Assembly: GCA_963932465.1 (NCBI GenBank)
Contig: OZ010799.1
Coordinates: 281,800,083 to 281,864,082 of the forward strand
DNA from: Maratus speciosus
Lineage: Eukaryota; Arthropoda; Arachnida; Araneae; Salticidae
Length of the DNA stretch: 64,000 bases
Direction: 5' to 3'
Shown: one piece after another, positions 57,854 through 64,000 of the stretch
Layout: each line of letters starts with the position of its first letter
Position numbering within the stretch: position 1 is the first letter of the stretch
Notes under the pieces: generated by a model
Database searches by the model: none
The model's input: the letters and a program-made list of their open reading frames with translations, nothing else
What the model was told of the DNA's origin: nothing
Program-made: the position numbers and the translations under genes

Positions 57854-58348
57854 CAGGGTATTCCAGGATTATTGGGACAAACTTTAAGGGGAGTTAGGAG
57901 ACATCACAAGAATTCAGATTTGTGGTGTTGTTCACGAGAGCACTGGAGGGGAAATATCTGCTTGCTTTATCACAGTCATTCGAACAGTAGCCGCCTTGAG
58001 AAGAACATGCAACATTTTACGGACAAGGAGCTGGCAGACATTCACGTCCTGCACGGATTGGCTTGTGGCAATGCACAAACAGCTCAAAGACTGTATCGAG
58101 AACTGTTCCCCCATCACAATTTGCAATATTAACTTACATGTCCATAAAATGTTTCATGTTCATCTCAATGCAACCACTGCTCGAATGATTGCGATAAAGC
58201 AGATATTTCCCCTCCAGTGCTCTCATGAACAGCACCTCCTAGTGCCGTACGATGACGTTTCCGGTCATGGGTCGCTATGCAATTATCAATCATTGTGACG
58301 TCCCCTACTTTCCCTTAAAGTTAGTCCGAATAATCCAGGGACACCCAG
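57854..58348. mobile_element. Foldback element built from two transposon 5' ends, 495 bp
   Basis: CAGGGTATTCCAGGATTATT (left) and, inverted, CTGGGTGTCCCTGGATTATT (right) begin arms of about 170-210 bp. Both arms share GAGAGCACTGGAGGGGAAAT and GCAACATTTTACGGAC or its variant, that is, the transposase start-codon region. The right arm has ~50 bp the left arm lacks. Only the left arm continues into coding sequence. Confidence 0.85.
58008..58130 (+). pseudogene. Transposase N-terminus (DUF4817-like helix-turn-helix)
   Basis: About 40 codons from the ATG at 58008: FTDKELADIHVLHGLACGN, then AQTAQRLYRELFPHHNLQY. This matches the N-terminal DUF4817/HTH segment found in arthropod mariner-like transposase frames. 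Coding then stops at 58130-58132; the catalytic domain is absent. Confidence 0.7.
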
Positions 58349-59346
58349 TTCAGAAAAGACTACGTTTCTTGCCCATTTTTATCTTGTTTCCGGATCGGTC
58401 AGGTTAGCATAACAAAAGAGATGGATTTCTTATCGTCCGATTGCTCTAAAATTTTAATAGGTTATAAAGACAAATGTGTCCAAAACTTCTTTAAAATTTC
58501 GTGAAAAAGTATCATATCCAGCAGTGAAAACATGACCCAAAGGCAAGTGTAATCGTGACAAAACATGACAATTTTTAGTGTTTTCGTCGACATATTTGTG
58601 GGTGATGAAAATCTGGTCTACAGATATGCTCTGAAGAGATTGTGCTTAAATATGGACGTTTAGTCACTTTTTCCGTAAAGTAATTATCTTTTCCGGAAGG
58701 CACAAAGTGACTTGTGGTAGCGAATCTTTTTTAAAGGTTAAATTCGTATTTTAAAAATCTGACATCGTCGAAAAGAAGGTCTTAGTATTTCTTGTTAACC
58801 AGTACCTTCGAATTTGTGCCCTAAGGAATCGACGCCCTATGGACAAAAACGTTTTTAAAAGTTTTTTTCAAACTTATTACTGCATTTAAGATGCAAAAGT
58901 ACGATATTTTCGAACGTTTTTAATTATGCTAAATGGTTTGGTCTATCGATGCTTAAAAAAATGGCAATAAACCCTTTACTATCCATTTGTTGGGTTCTTC
59001 ATTTTCGTTCTCTTCTGTAAAACGTCTTTTAGGCACACGCGAGAGCTCTTTCTGGCTCGGAATGAAATATATATGTTTTTGGTGAGAGTATATTGTCCTT
59101 TTTAATTAATATATCAGCTAAATATTATAAAATTAAAATTCTGAGCCTCAAGGCATTCATCGGATTGCCCTCATCTAAATTTTTTTCACAGTTGTAAGTG
59201 TGATATATTTCGCTAAACTGACACACTGATAGACCGGCTCACACATATATACAGAGAGACAGCGCGGAACATTCTTTTATTAGTATAGCTTGTAGAAGTT
59301 TTAATATCAATCTGGAATATTAGCCAGAAACAAGTGCAAAGTTATA
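58349..59346. other. Non-coding stretch
   Basis: No gene or clear repeat. The last ~100 bases (ACACACTGATAGACCGGCTC to TTAGTATAG) look like the tail of a dispersed repeat but have no partner here. Confidence 0.45.
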
Positions 59347-60569
59347 GGGGAGACCGGGGCTAGTAGGCGCAGTTTTTAGTTATTGATTTTTATTTATTTT
59401 TTGTTTAAGTTTTTTATGAAACTTTAACTGTACTTTTAAAGAAAAGGCAGGGATGACAGGAATGACCACCCCGGGAACCCAGCTTTCGCTTTAGAGTATA
59501 AGTGCAATCCCGGGGGGAGACTCAAATCCACTGCATATAGTAAGATACATTAACAATGACAATAGTTTTAAAACAGTTAATAACATACAGAAAAATAAAT
59601 TCAGTTTGCTGTTTTTGACTCTGAAACTGACAAGAAGTGTCATCAGTACATACATTGACAGCAATTGCACTATGTTGTTTTTGTTTTAAAGAAAAGGCAT
59701 TGGGATATAAATACCCGGAGTTTTCAGTTTGTAGCTTTTGTAGCTTATGTTTAGCAGAAGCCTAAAGTAAAAGGAAAATTGTGCGCCAACCTACCCCGTC
59801 ACGGAGCAAGTTGCCTATACCTATGGGTAAGTTGGCACACGCTTTATAAAAATTTAAATGAAATTCAAAGAAGACACGCAGTTAAAAGAAATCAGTTTCA
59901 TTATTACCAGTAAGTTTAAACAAAGGCGTTATCCCCGTACAATGTAGATTCTAAATTATACAGACATAAAAATAATGAATATAACATTAAACTTGAGTAA
60001 CTTCTATCCTACTCGATATCATCATCAGAGTTACGGTTGTCACAAATAAAAAAATCTAGTGTCTCCGTTTGGGCAAGCCTCGTGAGCCCAAAATCTTTCA
60101 CTGCAACCACTTTTCTCGGTGTTTGCTGTTTTTCAAGCTATCAGCATCACGCACCAGAAACAGAGCCAACTTGCCCCGTGTTCAATACGCCTACTAACCC
60201 CATAATAAATTTCTTCACAAAAGGGACACGTAACCATCTAAGCATAAATAATCCAAGTCAATCACATATGGGGTAGGTAGAGTTAATTATACACTAAGAA
60301 AAACTGAACAAGTTAAATCGCATTTACTATGATAAGTATTAGAAATTATAAAAAGAATGAAGCAACAAAAAATTACTCATGAGTGCAAAAAAACAGAAAA
60401 ATCGCAATAACTGTCCATTGTACGTAGGTAACACTGCAAAACTACAAAGAGGATCGTAAAAAGCAAGAAGAAATGTACTCTGAGACTGGTTGCGCAATCT
60501 ATCCACAAACTGGCGATTTATGAGCCCTGCGCCTACTTACTCCTGTAGCCAACTAACCCCGGTCTCCCC
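59347..60569. mobile_element. pogo/jerky-type element, internally deleted, 1,223 bp
   Basis: Inverted ends GGGGAGACCGGGGCTAGTAG and, inverted, GGGGAGACCGGGGTTAGTTG are flanked by TA (59345-59346 and 60570-60571). GTAAGTTGGCAC-type phrases recur inside. The minus strand carries a relic of a cysteine-rich transposase tail. Confidence 0.8.
60020..60240 (-). pseudogene. Relic of a pogo-type transposase cysteine-rich tail
   Basis: On the minus strand CPFCEEIYYG, then W-x2-C-x2-C and later WAHEACPNGD, follow the C-x2-C...W-x2-C-x2-C...WAHEAC order of the zinc-binding C-terminus of jerky/Tigger-type transposases. One internal stop and probable indels are present. Confidence 0.5.
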
Positions 60570-60571
60570 TA

Positions 60572-61038
60572 TATATTGTTTTCAGTGGAAACGATTTAAT
60601 CTTTCGTAACCGCGATACACGCGATAGAGATTGACTTAAAGAAAAAATTCTATAAATGAAAGGTAAATTCTAGTTCTATATTCACCTCGAGTTAAATAAT
60701 TAAAATACATATAAAAGCACAAATAATTGTACAAATAATACTTTCAGGTGCATAAATATAATATAAAGATATTTAAAATACAAATTAAAAATAGCTTAAA
60801 ATACATCAGAATAAATCTAGAATGTTTTCAACCATTACAAAGTCGTCATCAGTAGGATTTAAATGTTGTTATTATTTTCTTTGCGCTTACTTGAGAACTG
60901 TTCAGAAGAAAACATTATAATTTAAATGTTGTACGTCAGATGAGACGCCAGATAATGTTATTCAAATTTTAACGCGCTTTCATCTATTATGCAGCAAATA
61001 TCTCCATACTGGTAAATACAGAACTTTTGTGGAAATAT
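60572..61038. other. AT-rich spacer
   Basis: No gene or repeat recognised. Confidence 0.5.
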
Positions 61039-61342
61039 AAATCATTTAAAAACAACGTTTAAACACACAATAAAACAAGTTGACCCGATCAGACGTAAAC
61101 GTTTCGTGAGTACTAGGACTCACATCCTCAGTGTAAAAAACTTTAAAAACAATATCCCCCCAACTACATGAACGGTGAAAACCCTAGGGAACTCAGGGTT
61201 TTCACCGTTCATGTAGTTGGGGGGGATATTGTTTTTAAAGTTTTTTACACTGAGGATGTGAGTCCTAGTACTCACGAAACGTTTTCGTCTGATCGGGTCA
61301 ACTTGTTTTATTGTGTGTTTAAACGTTGTTTTTAAATAATTT
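61039..61342. repeat. ~300-bp near-perfect palindrome
   Basis: The two arms, each about 145-150 bp, are near-exact inverse copies around a 9-nt loop (61186-61194). For example, GACTCACATCCTCAGTGTAA on the left mirrors TTACACTGAGGATGTGAGTC on the right. It adjoins the 3' end of a minus-strand Penelope-like frame and probably derives from its UTR, duplicated in inverted orientation. Confidence 0.95.
61250..61289 (+). ncRNA. Hammerhead-ribozyme-like motif (right palindrome arm)
   Basis: CTGAGGA (61250-61256) fits the CUGANGA core. Then come a stray T, a 6-bp stem GTGAGT/ACTCAC with loop CCTAGT, GAAA (61276-61279), a 3-bp stem ACG/CGT with a TTTT loop, and C at the expected cleavage position (61289). 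Only two bases of stem I pair, and the extra T is non-canonical, so activity is doubtful. The left arm carries the same motif on the minus strand (61092-61131). Penelope-like elements are known to carry hammerheads. Confidence 0.45.
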
Positions 61343-61349
61343 ATCTGCA

Positions 61350-61800
61350 TACTACATGGATATCATATGATAGTACATCGTTACAAGCTATATCTTCATT
61401 AGAAATTATTTCAATTGATTCTCTTATAATGACTTCCTGGTAATTATTTGTACGAAAGATAATTTTTGACTTATTAAAATCTACTTTTATAGGTTGAGTT
61501 TGAGCTAATCTTGACAATACAGTTGAATTTGAGCTAATCTTGATAATGCAGTATGGGGTCTATTTAATCTGAAGTTTGCTTCATGTTCTCTTATTCTATC
61601 ACGAAGATTTCCCATCGTCATACAACATAAATAAAATATTTACTATCTTTTTGGAAAGGCATAATGTATACTCCGGATCTATTGATCGCTTGGACAGGGT
61701 CAATTTTAGTATTTAACAGATCCTTTAACTCTGGGGGAGGGGCTGCGATTAATTTTACTTCATATTTAAAAAGGGTGTGACTTATATTTTCAAAATGCTT
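61350..61800 (-). pseudogene. Penelope-like element, GIY-YIG endonuclease and C-terminus (copy C)
   Basis: The minus strand encodes, in shifting frames, SGVYIMPFQKDSKYF (start of GIY-YIG), LRDRIREHEANFRLNRPHTA (the arginine/EH helix) and IIRESIEI (the PLE C-terminal block). AGCTAATCTTGA...CAATACAGTTGA occurs as a short tandem duplication near 61504-61551. The RT is absent. Confidence 0.75.
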
Positions 61801-61922
61801 TGGAATGTATTAACGTATTAATGCATTAACTATTATATGCGTATTAATGTATTAACCATTTGAAAAAATCCAGCTTAAGAATTATTTTTAAAACAACAAA
61901 AAATCTGATAATAGAGATACAG

Positions 61923-62153
61923 TTTTAAAACAATTTGTATTTAAAAGATTTTTTTTTCGCAATTCTATGATGTAAAATTAAAATTGTGCGAATTTTTCTA
62001 ATGGAAAAAATTGAAGTAAAACCGAAATTAACTGGTTAGGTCATCGTCACTGTCAATATAAAATCTACGTTACTCACATATATGTTTTTGCTTTATAATA
62101 TTTATTTCATTGATATTTAGAAAGCAAATATGCAGATGAAAGACATTTTTCTG
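61923..62153 (+). repeat. Dispersed ~230-bp repeat (partner 43087-43315)
   Basis: Same order of shared blocks as the partner, including CTTTATAATATTTATTTCAT and TTAGAAAGCAAATATxCAGA, in the same orientation. Confidence 0.8.
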
Positions 62154-62185
62154 AACCCTTGTCCTGAACATTTGTCTGAAGTCTT

Positions 62186-62249
62186 GTCCTTCTACTATGA
62201 AAGCAGAGGTAAGACTTAAGTCTTGCCTCTGCTTTCATAGTAGAAGGAC
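62186..62249. repeat. 64-bp palindrome
   Basis: GTCCTTCTACTATGAAAGCA at the left mirrors TGCTTTCATAGTAGAAGGAC at the right, meeting at TTAA with one mismatch. A second hammerhead-like string follows at about 62263-62300: CTGACGA, a stray A, stem GAAAGA/TCTTTC, then GAAA. Confidence 0.93.
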
Positions 62250-62382
62250 GTCTTTTTTGCGCCTGACGAAGAAAGACTCAGATCTTTCGAAAGGCCTAGC
62301 GCATTTACAAATTTTTGATGGTGTTTCAAGAAGATTGTTTGTTCTTAGTATTAAAACATGATAAAAACACGACTATTAGTCC

Positions 62383-63015
62383 ATTTAAATAAGCCCTTTT
62401 GGGGGCAGTTTGCAACAATAAATGCTACAGAGATGAAAATTGGTACAGTTGCTCTTTGATACCTACTAATGACTAGGTAAAAAGTCCTGACGGATAAGAA
62501 GTGAGTGGGGGAGGGAGGGGCAAAAATATGCCTCCCCCCTCTTTTTTTTTTAGTTTTTTGAAAATATCTCAGAAACTAGGGTTTTCTTAAAAAAAATATT
62601 CCAGTATAAATTAAAGAGCATACAATTCTCTACAAAGGATGTGTATACGCAGTGGAACCTCGCTTATCCGTCAGTCACGGGACCGGAGCCTTTAGTCCAA
62701 TCAAAAAAGCCTGTTTTGGAGCAGTTTGCCATAATAAATGCTACATAGACAAAAATTGGAACAGTTGCTTGTTGATACCTACTAATGACTAGGTAAAAAG
62801 TTCTGATGGATGGGAAGTGAGCGGGGGGGGGGTAGGATGTGCAAAAATAAGTCCCCCACCCTTTTTTAGTTTTTTGAAAATATCTCAAACTATCGGTTTT
62901 CTTTAAAAAATACTCTGTCATAAATTAAAGAGCATAAAATTCTCTACAAATGATATGTATACGCAGTGGAACCTCGGTTATTCGTCAGTCACAGGACCGG
63001 AGCCTTGACGGATTT
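62383..63015 (+). repeat. 314-bp tandem duplication with Tigger-like ends
   Basis: Two units (about 62383-62699 and 62700-63015) share GATACCTACTAATGACTAGG, a G-rich stretch, TTTTTTGAAAATATCTCA and, at their ends, CAGTGGAACCTCGCTTATCC (62650) and CAGTGGAACCTCGGTTATTC (62964). CAGTGGAACCTCG is a typical Tigger/pogo terminus. The 85-residue minus frame at 62664-62921 is a repeat product. Confidence 0.85.
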
Positions 63016-63076
63016 TCTGCAAAAAAATCATTTTCATTTCAAATTTATTTACTCAATGTCTAGCGAAATTTGTTAA

Positions 63077-64000
63077 ATGTTGTTACTAGAAAAGAAAACA
63101 GAAAACAACTTAACTTCTGAGTACTTACAAACATGCTACGTTTTGAGCAAGTTTGTGTTGGGAGTGACTGCAACTCACGGAATTTGCATATCTCTCGAAG
63201 AATTTAGTAGTGTTTTGTTTGCCGGTAGTAAGCAACACGTAGATTTTCGAAAATCCATCCAAGCTAGAGATGTCGCAGATGTTGAGAAGCTCTCTTCGTG
63301 GTTTGAAAATCACCCACCATTCCCGATGATAGCAGACATCATGTCTGTAGCTAAAGGTGTCGTAGGGGATGCAACTATTAACTGCTATGACGCTATAAAC
63401 ATTGAAAAACCGGCAATGGTGAAAGTGGTTGGGAAATGTTTTCCCGATGTAAAGTTGTCACGTAAGGACCAGGCCCTACCTCTGGCCATCATGAACTGTT
63501 CTATTAAAATTCATGAGGCTATAGTTCCAGTCAACCCTTTGATAATCTTTCAACGGATCTCCACAGCTAAACAACATGATGAAGATTTGAAAAAATTATT
63601 TAAAATTTGAGTTGGCTTTTTTTTCCTCCAGCCCTTTTTGACGAAGGAGACATGTGTAAGACGAAGAAAGCAGTCCTCTACGATTTTTTTCAAACCATTG
63701 CAACATAATATGGATTTTCAAAACTGTGATATTGTTGAGGATGGTGGTTTCCTCCTTCACAAAGTCCCGTGATCAAGAGGTTGCATTTTTAATTCCATTT
63801 GTGAAGGCTACACCAAATATATCTTCACACATTATAAAGGAAAAGCTGTACAGTGGTTTTTAATGGCTACTCCGACACTACCGATAGCACTAAATCAGCA
63901 GAACAAAACTGAAGATGTGCATTGAAGAAGTCCGTCGATATTAATTTCAACAAAGACACAGAGGTTACCGTTAAGCAAGAAAACTTTCTTTCAAATGAAA
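63077..64000 (+). pseudogene. Fragment of the multi-copy PIN/FEN1-like nuclease family, N-terminal part
   Basis: The 177-residue frame (63077-63610) contains WFENHPPFPMIADIMSVAKG, VVGDATINC, DQALPLAIMN and PLIIFQRISTAKQHDEDLKK, matching the N-terminal half of the same uncharacterised family as 11502-12215. After a TGA at 63608-63610, similarity continues in shifting frames with DGGFLLHK-like, VVFNGYS and TKSAE segments and, at the window edge, ENFLSNE. In PIN/FEN-type nucleases FDG and a following basic helix form part of the active-site region, so VVFNGYS may be a D-to-N version. The left edge abuts the Tigger-like duplication. The rest lies beyond the window. Confidence 0.65.

Noticed and set aside
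1..64000. CRISPR arrays, bacterial operons, rRNA or intact tRNA genes
   Set aside because: No spaced identical repeats, no prokaryotic gene organisation and no cloverleaf-quality tRNA were seen; only degenerate tRNA-like SINE relics.

Overview
The window is AT-rich animal nuclear DNA, almost entirely made of transposable elements (TEs) and their relics. There is no bacterial, organellar or phage signal. The mix of TEs suggests an arthropod, and from family knowledge an arachnid is my best guess: a CsRn1-type Ty3/gypsy retrotransposon, another Ty3/gypsy element, Penelope-like elements, Helitrons, pogo/Tigger and piggyBac derivatives, and a multi-copy nuclease-like gene family. That identification is inference from content only. 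No complete host gene is visible. One candidate signal-peptide exon (about 20.2 kb, minus strand) and a few short open frames are the only host-gene candidates.

Layout. 1-9.1 kb: an old, frameshifted Ty3/gypsy element on the plus strand, with its gag split by a ~328-bp satellite array. 9.1-13.1 kb: unassigned DNA, then a broken fragment of a nuclease-like gene and a 148-bp satellite. 13.1-23.6 kb: diverged C-rich repeats, a piggyBac-type MITE (miniature transposon), pogo-type MITEs, two inverted TGACGTCA-rich blocks and the candidate exon. 23.6-29.4 kb: a decayed autonomous Helitron on the minus strand whose 3' hairpin and CTAG terminus are recognisable. 29.47-34.24 kb: a young, nearly intact CsRn1-like LTR retrotransposon on the minus strand, with 216-bp LTRs differing at one site, a 4-bp target duplication and a tRNA-Trp-like primer site; one homopolymer frameshift breaks pol.

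34.5-37.1 kb: a cluster of ~200-bp MITEs with 8-bp target duplications, one inserted into the terminal repeat of another, all among larger inverted-repeat elements. 37-52 kb: non-coding DNA with many inverted-repeat elements (piggyBac, hAT-like, a 1.8-kb TA-flanked element) and dispersed repeat pairs. 52-64 kb: three Penelope-like 3' ends, an 880-bp foldback, a non-autonomous Helitron, a foldback built from two copies of a transposase 5' end, a pogo/jerky relic, a ~300-bp palindrome with hammerhead-ribozyme-like motifs, and a second, complementary fragment of the nuclease-like family at the right edge.

The genes form no shared pathway. They are separate selfish elements, and the useful information lies in their nesting order and in the unassigned families.
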